Shown one piece after another: positions 1 to 7,662 of a DNA stretch of 10,127 nucleotides. The number at the start of each line of letters is the position of its first letter. Position 1 is the stretch's first letter. The stretch comes from an uncultured Chloroflexota bacterium (lineage in GTDB: Bacteria; Chloroflexota; Limnocylindria; Limnocylindrales; CSP1-4): contig CAIYQJ010000390.1 of assembly GCA_903928275.1 (NCBI GenBank), positions 1 through 10,127 on the forward strand. Direction: 5' to 3'. The position numbers and the translations under genes are program-made. Below the pieces are notes generated by a model. That model did no database searches and was not told where the DNA came from. It was given only the letters and a program-made list of their open reading frames with translations.

Positions 1-1
1 C

Positions 2-754
2 TCGCCGGCGGCCGCGTCGGCCGGCCCCGGGTCGGAGGACGGCGGCGCTCCCGCGGCCGCGGCCGCCACGACGCACCTCCGGGCACGGATCGGGCCGGAC
101 GGCCTGCCCGTGGTGCCTGCGCCCGGGTCGCGGGCGGCCGACCCCTCCACGCTGGCGGGCTACGCGTGGCCGCTCCGCATCGGGCGCATCACGCAGGCGT
201 ACGGACCGAGCCCGTTCGGCACCCTCGTCGTGGGGGGCGCCCTGTTCCACGACGGGCTCGACCTCGCGAGCTTCTGCGGCGACCATGTCCGCGCGGCTCA
301 CGACGGCGTCGTGCTTGCTGCGGGTCGCCGGTACGACGACGCGATCGGCTGGGTGGGCGACCTCGCCGCCTACGACGCCCGCAACGACGCGAAGAAGCTC
401 TGGTACAGCCTGCCGATCACGATCGTCGTCGACGACGGCAACGGATACCGGAGCATGTACGCGCATCTCAATGACGTCGTCGTGGAGGTCGGCGACCGGG
501 TGACAGCGGGCGAATTCATCGGCTTCGAGGGGAACAGCGGGAACGCGTCGGGCTGCCATCTCCACTACGGGCTCTTCAGCCCCGACGAGACGGCGACGTT
601 CGCGCTCCGGGCGACGATCGTCGCGAAGATGAAGCTCCCGGCGAACGAGATCGCCCGCATCGACCCCCTGCGCGTGCTGCCGCCGATGCCGCACGGGATC
701 GAGCCGGCCGAGCCGAGCCCCACGCCGTCGCCGTCGCCGTCGCCCGACCGCTGA
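2..754 (+). CDS. M23 (LytM-type) peptidase domain protein, 5' partial
   Basis: The reading frame is open from the left edge of the window, so the true start lies upstream; GTG codons at 110 and 113 are only internal candidates. What is visible is a low-complexity Ala/Gly/Pro-rich stretch (2-160), then a LytM/peptidase M23 fold. Zinc ligands of the family are present: His at 248-250 and Asp at 260-262 in the motif HDGLD, and the HLH motif at 557-565. A YAHL motif near 460 supplies the further conserved His. A glycine-rich GNSGNASG turn precedes HLH, as is usual. Known M23 enzymes cut peptide cross-bridges of peptidoglycan outside the membrane, and intact ligands suggest an active enzyme rather than an EnvC-like scaffold. 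An insertion of about 25 residues (roughly 340-415) separates strands in the core. The C-terminus ends in a Pro/Ser tail coded by GCCGTC-like repeats. Export signals would lie off the window. Confidence 0.85.
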   Translation, partial: SPAAASAGPGSEDGGAPAAAAATTHLRARIGPDGLPVVPAPGSRAADPSTLAGYAWPLRIGRITQAYGPSPFGTLVVGGALFHDGLDLASFCGDHVRAAHDGVVLAAGRRYDDAIGWVGDLAAYDARNDAKKLWYSLPITIVVDDGNGYRSMYAHLNDVVVEVGDRVTAGEFIGFEGNSGNASGCHLHYGLFSPDETATFALRATIVAKMKLPANEIARIDPLRVLPPMPHGIEPAEPSPTPSPSPSPDR

Positions 755-836
755 CCGCGCCTCGCCGTCGCCGTCGAGCGGGCCCCGAGGCGTCGGACGA
801 GCTCCGGTCGGGCGCCCGCGCTACGGAAGACGCCGT

Positions 837-861
837 ATGGGTCGCAGTACGGTGCACCCAT
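837..861 (+). other. Bulged hairpin in the leader region before the histidine kinase
   Basis: ATGGGT (837-842), a bulged C (843) and GCA (844-846) pair with TGC (853-855) and ACCCAT (856-861) around a six-base loop GTACGG. A competing stem, CCGTA (833-837) with TACGG (848-852), uses overlapping bases, so the two cannot form together. It does not match a riboswitch class I recognise. If transcription begins at the promoter-like pair just downstream, this hairpin would be DNA-level only or part of the peptidase gene's 3' region. Confidence 0.3.
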
Positions 862-889
862 TGACGGCGGTCCATCCGGCACGCAGCCT
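861..889 (+). promoter_or_regulatory. Weak candidate promoter for the hybrid histidine kinase
   Basis: TTGACG (861-866) matches five of six bases of the sigma-70 -35 consensus. After a 17-base spacer comes CAGCCT (884-889), a poor -10 box. It lies about 80 bases upstream of the kinase start. The spacing is right but the -10 is weak, so this is only a suggestion. Confidence 0.2.
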
Positions 890-954
890 GTCGGGGCGGG
901 GACCTCGCATGTCGCGGGGGAGCCGATCGGCCCCCGCACGGGGGTTCGGGCCAG

Positions 955-961
955 CGAGGGA
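955..961 (+). promoter_or_regulatory. Ribosome binding site deciding the kinase start
   Basis: GAGGGAG lies five bases upstream of the GTG at 967. It supports that GTG as the translation start over the in-frame GTG at 979. Confidence 0.6.
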
Positions 962-966
962 GCCGA

Positions 967-3900
967 GTGGTCGCAGGCGTGGAACGCGCGGGATCGGCCG
1001 CCGCCGTCGCGCGCGACCCGGGGATCGCCGCGTCACTTCCACTGCTCGAGCCGCTGCTCGTCGCGCCCGACGAAGGCCTGTTCCTCTTCTCGCCGACCTT
1101 CACGTGCCTGTACGTGAACGCCGCCGGCGCCGCGATGAGGGGCGTTCCCGCGGACGAGCTCGTCGGTGACAGCTTCATCGAGTGGCCCCCGGCGCCCTCC
1201 GATGCGGGGATCGCCGCGTCGATGCGCCGCGCGATCGGCACCGGGGAGGTCCAGCACTTCGGGCCCATCCACCATGACGACGGGCGCGTCGTCGGGGACT
1301 TCGCGCACGTCCACGTCCCCGTCCCGGACGGCGTCCTCGCGCTCGTAAAGCGCCTCGGAGGTGGACCCGGCCCGGGTGCGCCGATCACGTCCGCGCGCGC
1401 CGCCGAGCTCTCGGCCCGGGAGGCGGAGCTCTCGACCATCCTCGACGTCCTTCCCGTGGGCGTGACGGTCATGGACGCGCATGGCGCGGACATCCGCCAC
1501 AACCCGGCCGCCCGCCGGGCCCTCCACTTCACCGATGAGAACGTGGCAGCTGGCCGCTACCGGGAGCGGCGATTCGTCCGACCGGACGGAGCGCCGATGC
1601 CCCCCGAGGCGTTCGCGAGCGCGCGAGCCATCGCGGAGGCGCGCCCCATCAGCGACGTCGAGATGGGCGTCGTGCTCGAGGATGGCGAGACCATCTGGGT
1701 CTCGGTCAGTGCCGCGCCCGTGACAGCAGGCGGGGTGAGCGCCGTCGTCGTCACGCAGGACATCACCGAGCGCCGAGCGGCCGAGGATGCGCTGCGCCAG
1801 CGCGATACCGAGCTGCGCGAAGCCCAACGGATCGCCGGCATCGGCAGCGCCACCTGGGACGCGGCCACGGACGCCATGGCCTGGTCCCCGGAGATGTATG
1901 GCCTCTTCGGGATGAACCCGGACGGCCCGGCACCCACGTTCGCGGAGGCGGCGCGCGCGTTCAGGCCGGACAGCCTGGCGCGGATGCAGGCCGCCGTCGC
2001 ACGCGCCGTGAGCTCGCGCGAGCCGTTCGAGGGCGAGTTCGAGATCGTCCTCCCCGACGGGACCGGCCGCACGCTCGTGTTCCGGGGCGAGGCGAGGCTC
2101 GACGCCTCGGGCTCCCTTGTGGGCAGCCGCCTCATCGCCTATGACGTCACCAACAGGCACGAGGTCCGGCTGCTCCGCGAGGCCGAGAAGGAGCTTGCCG
2201 AGGCACAGCGGCTCGCCCACATCGGGAGCTGGACATGGTCGCCCGCGGGCGACCTGGTCGCGTGGTCGGGCGAGATGTTCCGTCTCGTCGGGCTGGAGCC
2301 GGGCGGTCCAGCTCCCACATTCGCCGAACAGGCGCGCTTCTTCGGCGCCGACGTGGGCGCACGGATGGGTGAGCTCGTCGAGCGGGCCATGGCGACCGGC
2401 GAGTCATGGCAGCTCGACTACGCGTCCGTCCGGGTCGATGGCTCCGAGCGCCACCTGCACAACGAGGGCGAGGTGGTGCGCGACGCGAGCGGGGCGATCG
2501 TCGGGGTCCGGGGGACCGTGGCCGACGTCACCGAGGCGCGCGACGCCGAACGGGCACTCCGCGCGACCGCCGCCCGCGACGCGCTCCTCGTCGACGAGAA
2601 CACGGAGGGGATCATCCGGGTCGCCCTGCCGCGCGGCCGGTTCCTGGACGTGAACCCGGCCGCGTGCGCGATCTTCGGGCACCCGCGCGCCGAGCTCCTC
2701 GCCATGGACCTCATCGACCTCACGGAGTCGGATCCCCAGCGCGCCTGCCTCGATCTGCCGTCGGAGGTGCTCGCCGGCGGGACCGCCACGCTCGATCGAT
2801 CGATCGTCCGCGGGGACGGCAGCCGGGCCATCGTGTCGGCCCGGCTCCGCCAGCTCCCTGACGACTCGATCCTCGTCACCGTGAGCGACATGACCCGCCG
2901 GCGCTCCCTGGAGGCGCAGGTGCAGCAGGCCGCGCGGATGGAGGCGGTGGGTCGGCTCGCCGGGGGGATCGCGCACGACTTCAACAACCTGCTCATGGCG
3001 ATCAACGGCTACGCGGGGCTCGTCGCCGACGTGCTTCCGCCCGGAGATCCGCTGCGCCCGGACATCGAGGCGATCCGGGAGGCGGGCGAGCGCGGGGCCG
3101 TCCTGACCCGGCAGTTGCTCGCGTTCGGTCGGCGCCAGGTGCTCCAGCCCACGGCGGTCGACGTCGGGGCGATCGTGGCCGGCCTCCGCGCGATCCTCTC
3201 CCGTCTCCTCGGGGAGGACGTGGCGCTGTACATCCGCTCGGACCCCGGGATCGGACCCGTCTGGGCGGACCCGGCGCAGCTCGAGCAGATCGTCGTCAAC
3301 CTCGTGACGAACGCCCGGGACGCGATGCCCGACGGCGGTGCGGTCGCGATCGAGACCGCGGAGATCGAGATCGGCGCCGAGGACCCGCGGCTCCGTGCGC
3401 GGGCGGCCCCCGGCAGGTACGTCCGGCTCGCCGTGACGGACACCGGGACAGGGATGGACGCGGCGACGCTCTCGCACGTACTCGAGCCGTTCTTCACGAC
3501 GAAGGCGGCCGGGCGCGGCACGGGTCTCGGGCTCTCGACCGTCGAAGGCATCGTCGCGCAGTCGGGCGGCTTCGTCGCGATCGAGAGCGAGGTCGGCCGG
3601 GGGACCACGTTCGACGTGTTCCTCCCGCGGACGGACGCGGCGCCGCAGGGTCGGCCTGCCACCTCGGCCCGGGTCACGGTCGCGATGCCGCGCGGGACGG
3701 AGACCGTCCTCGTGGTCGAGGACGAGCCGGCCGTCCGGGCGGTGACGGGCCGCATGCTCCGCGGGCTCGGATACGAGGTGCTCGAGGCGACGGGGCCCAC
3801 GCAGGCGCTCGCGATCTCGGGGAGCCACGAGAGCCCGATCGACCTGCTCATCACGGACGTCGTGATGCCCGAGATGAACGGGCGCGCGCTCGCCGAGCGC

Positions 3901-4110
3901 CTGCAGGGGCAGCGGCCGGCCCTCGCCGTCCTCTTCATGTCCGGGTATTCGCCCGATTCGGTCTTTCGGGATGGCTACCTCTCCGAGGGCGCGGCTTACC
4001 TGCGCAAGCCGTTCACTCGCGATGCCTTCGCCGCGTCGGTGAGGTCGGTGCTCGACGCCCGGGGGCACGCGGAAACGGGCGCCGGCGCGACCCGGACCGA
4101 AGCGCGCTGA
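967..4110 (+). CDS. Multi-PAS hybrid sensor histidine kinase with C-terminal receiver
   Basis: This 1047-residue protein has no signal peptide or membrane helix and should be a cytosolic sensor. Module order, with approximate residues: PAS-like 22-125, PAS 155-273, PAS 283-399, PAS 410-526, PAS 538-650, HisKA 655-725, HATPase_c 770-890, receiver 914-1030. The phospho-accepting His is H670 in the NtrB-like motif HDFNN. The N-box NLVTNARDA (N778, N782), the DTGTG box (D825), an FFTTK segment and GTGLGL complete the ATP site. The receiver has acidic residues D919/E920, phospho-acceptor D964 (TDVVMPEMNG) and K1014 (RKPF). All catalytic positions are therefore present. The third and fourth PAS modules are near copies. 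The family autophosphorylates on His and passes phosphate to the receiver Asp; the ligand or redox signal cannot be told from sequence. No separate response regulator is adjacent. The GTG start has a good ribosome binding site. The gene converges on the HD gene with only 18 bases between stops. Confidence 0.92.
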   Translation: MVAGVERAGSAAAVARDPGIAASLPLLEPLLVAPDEGLFLFSPTFTCLYVNAAGAAMRGVPADELVGDSFIEWPPAPSDAGIAASMRRAIGTGEVQHFGPIHHDDGRVVGDFAHVHVPVPDGVLALVKRLGGGPGPGAPITSARAAELSAREAELSTILDVLPVGVTVMDAHGADIRHNPAARRALHFTDENVAAGRYRERRFVRPDGAPMPPEAFASARAIAEARPISDVEMGVVLEDGETIWVSVSAAPVTAGGVSAVVVTQDITERRAAEDALRQRDTELREAQRIAGIGSATWDAATDAMAWSPEMYGLFGMNPDGPAPTFAEAARAFRPDSLARMQAAVARAVSSREPFEGEFEIVLPDGTGRTLVFRGEARLDASGSLVGSRLIAYDVTNRHEVRLLREAEKELAEAQRLAHIGSWTWSPAGDLVAWSGEMFRLVGLEPGGPAPTFAEQARFFGADVGARMGELVERAMATGESWQLDYASVRVDGSERHLHNEGEVVRDASGAIVGVRGTVADVTEARDAERALRATAARDALLVDENTEGIIRVALPRGRFLDVNPAACAIFGHPRAELLAMDLIDLTESDPQRACLDLPSEVLAGGTATLDRSIVRGDGSRAIVSARLRQLPDDSILVTVSDMTRRRSLEAQVQQAARMEAVGRLAGGIAHDFNNLLMAINGYAGLVADVLPPGDPLRPDIEAIREAGERGAVLTRQLLAFGRRQVLQPTAVDVGAIVAGLRAILSRLLGEDVALYIRSDPGIGPVWADPAQLEQIVVNLVTNARDAMPDGGAVAIETAEIEIGAEDPRLRARAAPGRYVRLAVTDTGTGMDAATLSHVLEPFFTTKAAGRGTGLGLSTVEGIVAQSGGFVAIESEVGRGTTFDVFLPRTDAAPQGRPATSARVTVAMPRGTETVLVVEDEPAVRAVTGRMLRGLGYEVLEATGPTQALAISGSHESPIDLLITDVVMPEMNGRALAERLQGQRPALAVLFMSGYSPDSVFRDGYLSEGAAYLRKPFTRDAFAASVRSVLDARGHAETGAGATRTEAR
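1813..2544 (+). repeat. Tandem duplication of a PAS module inside the kinase
   Basis: Residues 283-399 (nucleotides 1813-2163) align without gaps to residues 410-526 (2194-2544). By hand count 57 of 117 residues are identical. Shared landmarks include EAQR, IGS, AWS, the GPAPTFAE block and the DASG/DVT end. The copies are joined by a ten-residue linker, giving a 127-residue period. This is an intragenic domain duplication that has diverged, not a recent DNA repeat. Confidence 0.8.
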
Positions 4111-4128
4111 CCTGGCCGACCGCCCGCG

Positions 4129-5583
4129 TCAGGACTCCGGGTCCGGGCTGCGTCGATACCGCCGGCCGATGAGCGCGAAGGCGGGCAGCCGGGCGAGCGC
4201 CCGGCTCACGGGCATCGTCCCGCTGCCGTCGCGACCCTCCACGCGGAGGAGCGAATCGGTCTCGTCCGCGCTCGCCGGCCGCGCGTCGACGATCGCGAGG
4301 TCGATCGCGACCTCGCCCGGAACGGCATCCCCGAGCGAAGCCACGAGGCTCGACGGGAACGAGCCGGGCTCGTAGTCCGCGCGCACCTCGGCCTCCGCGC
4401 GCCAGCGGGGCCGGCGCAGCAGGACGCCGCGCCACAGCGCACCGACCTCGGGCGTCACGGTCCCGTCGCCCGGGCGCGGCTCCGGTGACAGCTGCTCCCC
4501 GCGCGACCAGAGCGCCGCCTGGTGCAGGAGCGCGTACTCGTCGAGGTCCGCGAAGGCCGAGAGCGATTCCGCGGGCGACGCGTCGCCCATGAGGGCCAGG
4601 ACGCTGGGGCCGAAGACCTCGCGGAGGTCCAGGTCGATCGCGCGGACCGTCCGGTGCAGGTAGACCTGCTGGTACATGAAGAGCCGCGCGGTGAGGAACA
4701 TCTCGAGGGCGCCGAGGCCCGGCTCGTACAGCGTGAGCCCCTCGGGTCCGATGAACGTGTACCGCCGCAGCCGCTCGGCGTCCACCGGGCCGGTCGAGAC
4801 GCCGGTCATGTACGCGTCGCGCCGCACGTAGTCGAGGTTGTCGACGGTGAACACCCCCGACAGGAGCGGCTGGAGCCGGCGGACCCAGTGCGGCATGGTC
4901 GGGTCCACGAGGCGCGGCTTCGAGACGAGGAAGCTGATCCAGCGCGGATCGATCTCCTCGCCGGGCCTGAACGCATCGCGCGCCGCGTCGTCGCCCGGGG
5001 CACGCCGCAGCGCACGGATGAGGGTGCCGAGCTCGCGCTCGACGATGAGCTGGCTCAGGTCCTCGTGGCTCAGCCGCTTGCCCGGCTGCCGGCGCGGATC
5101 GGCCGGGGATGGGAACGCGGACAGCACGTGCTCGTCGAAGTAGTGCGCGAAGGGCCCGTGGCCCACGTCGTGGAGGAGGCCGGCGACGCGGAGCGTCTCC
5201 ACGACGAGCCCCTCGGATGGGGCCGCGTCCGTCGGCGCGGTCCGGGCCGTGTCGTCGCGCAGCCCGCGGTACAGGCGTCGCGCCCACAGGCCGGCCTCGT
5301 GCATCACGCCGAGGCTGTGCGTGAACCGACTGTGCTCCGCGGTCGGGAAGACCCACCGCGACGTCTGGAGCTGGCTGATGCGTCGGAGCCGTTGCACCCA
5401 CGGCGTATCGAGCAGGTCCTCCTCGGCGGCCTCCTCGGCGGCATGCCCGAGCTCGGCGGCCCGCGCGGCGGACAGGCGCTTCGTGAGCTCGATGTAGCCG
5501 TGGATGGGATCGCTGATGAGGTTGACCGCCGCGAACGGCGCCGGCGGCGACGGGCGCGCTCCGGGCCCCGCGCCATCGGTCAC
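4129..5583 (-). CDS. HD-domain phosphohydrolase (SAMHD1/COG1078-like)
   Basis: The 484-residue product begins with the family signature DPIHGYIEL (residues 25-33) and continues with DTPWVQRLRRISQL (59-72). HD metal ligands are H89 (FTHSLGV), H138-D139 (LLHDVGHGPFAH) and D248 in VDNLDYVRRDAYMTG. In SAMHD1 numbering the Tyr252 and Asp256 equivalents contact dNTP. The position of SAMHD1 Lys312 is Asn here. Relatives are dNTP triphosphohydrolases (dNTP to deoxynucleoside plus triphosphate) or uncharacterised phosphohydrolases such as Bacillus YwfO; substrate is not provable here. An Ala/Glu-rich insertion of about 16 residues (around 38-56) follows the signature. The GTG at 5583 is chosen because it forms a GTGA overlap with the stop of the upstream CAP gene and leaves only a short Pro/Gly-rich leader before the conserved domain. 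Longer open frames upstream are read-through of GC-rich sequence. Confidence 0.9.
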   Translation of the reverse strand: MTDGAGPGARPSPPAPFAAVNLISDPIHGYIELTKRLSAARAAELGHAAEEAAEEDLLDTPWVQRLRRISQLQTSRWVFPTAEHSRFTHSLGVMHEAGLWARRLYRGLRDDTARTAPTDAAPSEGLVVETLRVAGLLHDVGHGPFAHYFDEHVLSAFPSPADPRRQPGKRLSHEDLSQLIVERELGTLIRALRRAPGDDAARDAFRPGEEIDPRWISFLVSKPRLVDPTMPHWVRRLQPLLSGVFTVDNLDYVRRDAYMTGVSTGPVDAERLRRYTFIGPEGLTLYEPGLGALEMFLTARLFMYQQVYLHRTVRAIDLDLREVFGPSVLALMGDASPAESLSAFADLDEYALLHQAALWSRGEQLSPEPRPGDGTVTPEVGALWRGVLLRRPRWRAEAEVRADYEPGSFPSSLVASLGDAVPGEVAIDLAIVDARPASADETDSLLRVEGRDGSGTMPVSRALARLPAFALIGRRYRRSPDPES

Positions 5584-6470
5584 GGGACGAGGCCCACCCA
5601 CGCCGTGGCCCACGGCGAGTCGTTGCCCGCCCGATCCTCCGCGCGGATCCCGATGACCAGGCTGCGGTCGGCCGGCACGTTCGCGAGCACGGTGACTCCC
5701 GCGCCGCCCGGGGAGCGCACGAGGATCCACGGTCCACCGTCCACGCGGTAGTCGACCAGCACGGCGCCGACCCCGGCGGTGCGCACCTGGAGGCGCGGGT
5801 CCTCCGCCGTCCAGCGGAGGGTGACCGTCGCCCCCGCCCTCGAGGCGGAGACGATCCTGATCGCCGGTACGGTGCGATCCGGCGTGTCCGCGATGACGAG
5901 GACGGCGAGCGTCCGGCCCCTGGCCTCCGCGACGCCGACACCGGCGTAGTTCGCCCAGTCGGCGAGCACGATCGCGCGGTGCTCCGGACTCGTGAGCCAC
6001 ATCGCCCTGATCCGGGCGAGCGCCGCGTCCGTGGACGGGTCGTTCGCCCAGCCGAGCGCCTCGCCCGCCGCGTACGGGCGGACGCCGGACGCCTCGACGG
6101 GGTCGATGATCGGCGCGCCGGCGGCGGCGTGGCTGAACGTCCCGGACGCCGCGAGCGCGTCCGCGCGAGCCTGCGCGACCCGGTCGAGGGCGGGGTCGCG
6201 ACGGAAGGCGACGAGGCCCGCCGCGGCACGATCCGAGGTCACCCCGGAGAACAGGCCGGCCCGCGCCACGGTCCGTGCCGGGGCCTCGTCCGCGGTGGCG
6301 CCGACCGACAGACCGACGCTCACTGCCCACCCGATCGCGGCTGGCCTGGGGGCCGCCGCCGCGGGATCGCCGCGCGTCGCGGCGGCGGCAGGGGGGGCGA
6401 GCGGGAGGAGGGCGAGCGCGACCAGTGCGACGAGCGCAGCGGCGAGCGCGCTCGGGGGACGCTTCTGCAT
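5580..6470 (-). CDS. Secreted CAP (SCP/PR1-like) domain protein with C-terminal Ig-like module
   Basis: The 296-residue product starts with a signal peptide: MQKR, a hydrophobic Ala/Leu/Val core (8-25), then an Ala-rich cleavage zone near 28-32. A CAP domain spans about 72-195, with the pattern GLVAFRRDPALDRVAQARADALA, then H114 in FSHAAAG, E137 in GEALGWA, and E163-H164 in SPEHRAIVL followed by YAGVGVA. These match the CAP cavity His/Glu residues. The remainder (about 203-295) resembles a bacterial Ig/FN3-like module, with YRVDGGPW and RAEDRAGNDSPW. CAP proteins are exported and some bind lipids or cell wall; bacterial roles are mostly unknown. ATG at 6470 is preferred, though an adjacent in-frame GTG at 6473 would add one residue. 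No strong ribosome binding site is seen. The stop overlaps the HD gene start by four bases, suggesting translational coupling. Confidence 0.85.
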   Translation of the reverse strand: MQKRPPSALAAALVALVALALLPLAPPAAAATRGDPAAAAPRPAAIGWAVSVGLSVGATADEAPARTVARAGLFSGVTSDRAAAGLVAFRRDPALDRVAQARADALAASGTFSHAAAGAPIIDPVEASGVRPYAAGEALGWANDPSTDAALARIRAMWLTSPEHRAIVLADWANYAGVGVAEARGRTLAVLVIADTPDRTVPAIRIVSASRAGATVTLRWTAEDPRLQVRTAGVGAVLVDYRVDGGPWILVRSPGGAGVTVLANVPADRSLVIGIRAEDRAGNDSPWATAWVGLVP

Positions 6471-6494
6471 CACGCGATGGTACCCGGTCAGCGG

Positions 6495-6513
6495 TGCCGC
6501 GGCCTTCGCGGCA
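6495..6513 (-). terminator. Possible hairpin between the WYL and CAP genes
   Basis: On the minus strand, TGCCGC and GCGGCA form a six-base-pair stem around a seven-base loop, in the 89-base gap between the WYL stop and the CAP start. There is no U-rich tail, so it could be an attenuator, an mRNA-processing structure or chance in GC-rich DNA. Confidence 0.2.
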
Positions 6514-6559
6514 GATCCCCGGCGGCTTTCGCCAGCGGCACCCGAGGACCCACCCGCGG

Positions 6560-7612
6560 TCAGGGCACCGGTGGCGCGCCGGGGTCGTCGGCCGCGTCCG
6601 CGTACCGTGCGGCGGCCGCGCCATGGGTCCGGGCGACGTCCGCGCGAAGCTCCAGAGGAGCCAGCACCTCGGCGTCCTCACCCCACTGCAGGATCCAGAG
6701 GCGCACCTCGAGCGTTCCCGGCACCGTGACCCGCCACGTGATGGCGCCGTCGGGATGTCGCTCGATGCGCTGCGACGGATGCCACAGGGCTTCCATGACC
6801 CGCGCCGCGACGGTCCGATCGAACCGGACGACGACCTCCACGTACCCCTGGTCGGCGACGATCCCCCAGGCGCGCTCGAGCTCCTCCTCCGGGGTGCCGG
6901 CCTCCGGCGCCTCGAACCGATCCGGCGTGACCGTGACGTGGCGGATCCGATCCATCTTGTACGTGCGCGGCGCCTCGCGATCCTCGTCCCACCCGATGAG
7001 GTAGAGCGCATGGGTCTGCGCGGACGGCTCGATGAGCCAGGGGTGGACCCGGGCGGTCCGGGATGGCCGGGCCACGTCGTCGTACGCGGCCGGGTCGTAC
7101 TCGATCTCCACGATCCGCGCCTCGGCCCACGCCCGGGTCAGCGCCCGGAACGTCTCCGTGAGCGCGGGGTCCGCCGGACGTCGGGCGAGGATGTCCACGG
7201 TCCGTTCGACGTGGGCGCGCATCGTGGGCGGCAGGATGTCGGCGAGCTTGAGGAGCGAGGCGGCGAGCTCGGGGTCGTACCTGTCCGCGTACTCGGCCAG
7301 GAGGCGCGCCGAGAGGTAGACGACCATCGCCTCCGACAGGGTGAGCGCGAGACGGGGCAGGAGAGCGCGTTCCTCGAGCCCCCACAGTCCGTTCTCCGAC
7401 CAGACCGGGATCGCCACCTCGCTCTCGAGGGCGACCAGGTCGCGGTAGGCCGTCCGCCGGGAGACGCCGACCTGGGCCGCGAGCGCCCCGGCCCGGATCC
7501 CCTCCGGATGTGCCTCCAGGACGCGGACGACGCGCAGCAATCGCGCCAGCCGGTCCCGCTTGGTCCCTGCCCTGTCGCCGCGTCCGTCCGTCCCGCCCCG
7601 TGGCTCTCCCAT
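6560..7612 (-). CDS. WYL-domain transcriptional regulator (DeoR-like wHTH, WYL, WCX)
   Basis: The 350-residue protein has an N-terminal winged helix-turn-helix (about 20-80) with the recognition-helix pattern ALAAQVGVSRRTAYRDLVAL, typical of HTH_11/DeoR-like regulators. A middle helical segment leads to a WYL domain (about 160-235) with HPWLIEP, LYLIGWDED (W208) and RTYKMDRIRHV, then a WCX extension (about 255-340). Known members are transcription factors; the WYL domain binds ligands, in several cases nucleic acid, and many regulate defence or DNA-damage genes. No defence genes are visible here. The ATG at 7612 follows a very strong GGGGAGGGGG Shine-Dalgarno and begins MGEPRGG just before the HTH. 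It lies 50 bases downstream of the membrane protein gene, so it is probably in the same transcript. Local autoregulation is an inference. Confidence 0.9.
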   Translation of the reverse strand: MGEPRGGTDGRGDRAGTKRDRLARLLRVVRVLEAHPEGIRAGALAAQVGVSRRTAYRDLVALESEVAIPVWSENGLWGLEERALLPRLALTLSEAMVVYLSARLLAEYADRYDPELAASLLKLADILPPTMRAHVERTVDILARRPADPALTETFRALTRAWAEARIVEIEYDPAAYDDVARPSRTARVHPWLIEPSAQTHALYLIGWDEDREAPRTYKMDRIRHVTVTPDRFEAPEAGTPEEELERAWGIVADQGYVEVVVRFDRTVAARVMEALWHPSQRIERHPDGAITWRVTVPGTLEVRLWILQWGEDAEVLAPLELRADVARTHGAAAARYADAADDPGAPPVP

Positions 7613-7613
7613 G

Positions 7614-7623
7614 CCCCCTCCCC
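7614..7623 (-). promoter_or_regulatory. Strong Shine-Dalgarno for the WYL regulator
   Basis: On the minus strand GGGGAGGGGG ends one base before the ATG at 7612, with its GGAGG core about four bases from the start. It fixes this start. An overlapping out-of-frame ATG at 7625 opens only a shadow frame. Confidence 0.6.
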
Positions 7624-7662
7624 ATCGTGTCCCGCCCGCGTCGGCGGAGAAGTGCCGGTCGG

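Noticed and set aside
724..776. GCCGTC-type short repeats at the end of the peptidase gene
   Set aside because: They code for the Pro/Ser tail and just run on past the stop. They are ordinary GC-rich low complexity, with no spacer pattern of a CRISPR or regulatory array.
2404..4068. 554-codon minus-strand open frame opposite the kinase
   Set aside because: It is a mirror of the kinase catalytic region with low-complexity composition and no domain.
4104..4132. CTGAC/GTCAG dyad between the convergent kinase and HD stops as a shared terminator
   Set aside because: Only five base pairs with a 16-base or longer loop and no T tract; too weak to call.
4522..5751. 409-codon plus-strand open frame opposite the HD gene
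   Set aside because: Its Arg/Glu/Val-rich product has no recognisable domain, while the opposite strand carries conserved HD motifs. Long antisense frames are expected at this GC content.
5584..7011. Upstream extension of the HD frame to a 960-residue protein
   Set aside because: The extension is Arg/Pro/Gly-rich and overlaps the CAP and WYL genes, both of which have conserved domains in their own frame. The GTG at 5583 gives a normal family length.
6560..7612. WYL regulator as evidence of a defence island
   Set aside because: No nuclease, methyltransferase, toxin, ATPase or phage gene is present, and the HD protein has likely housekeeping relatives.
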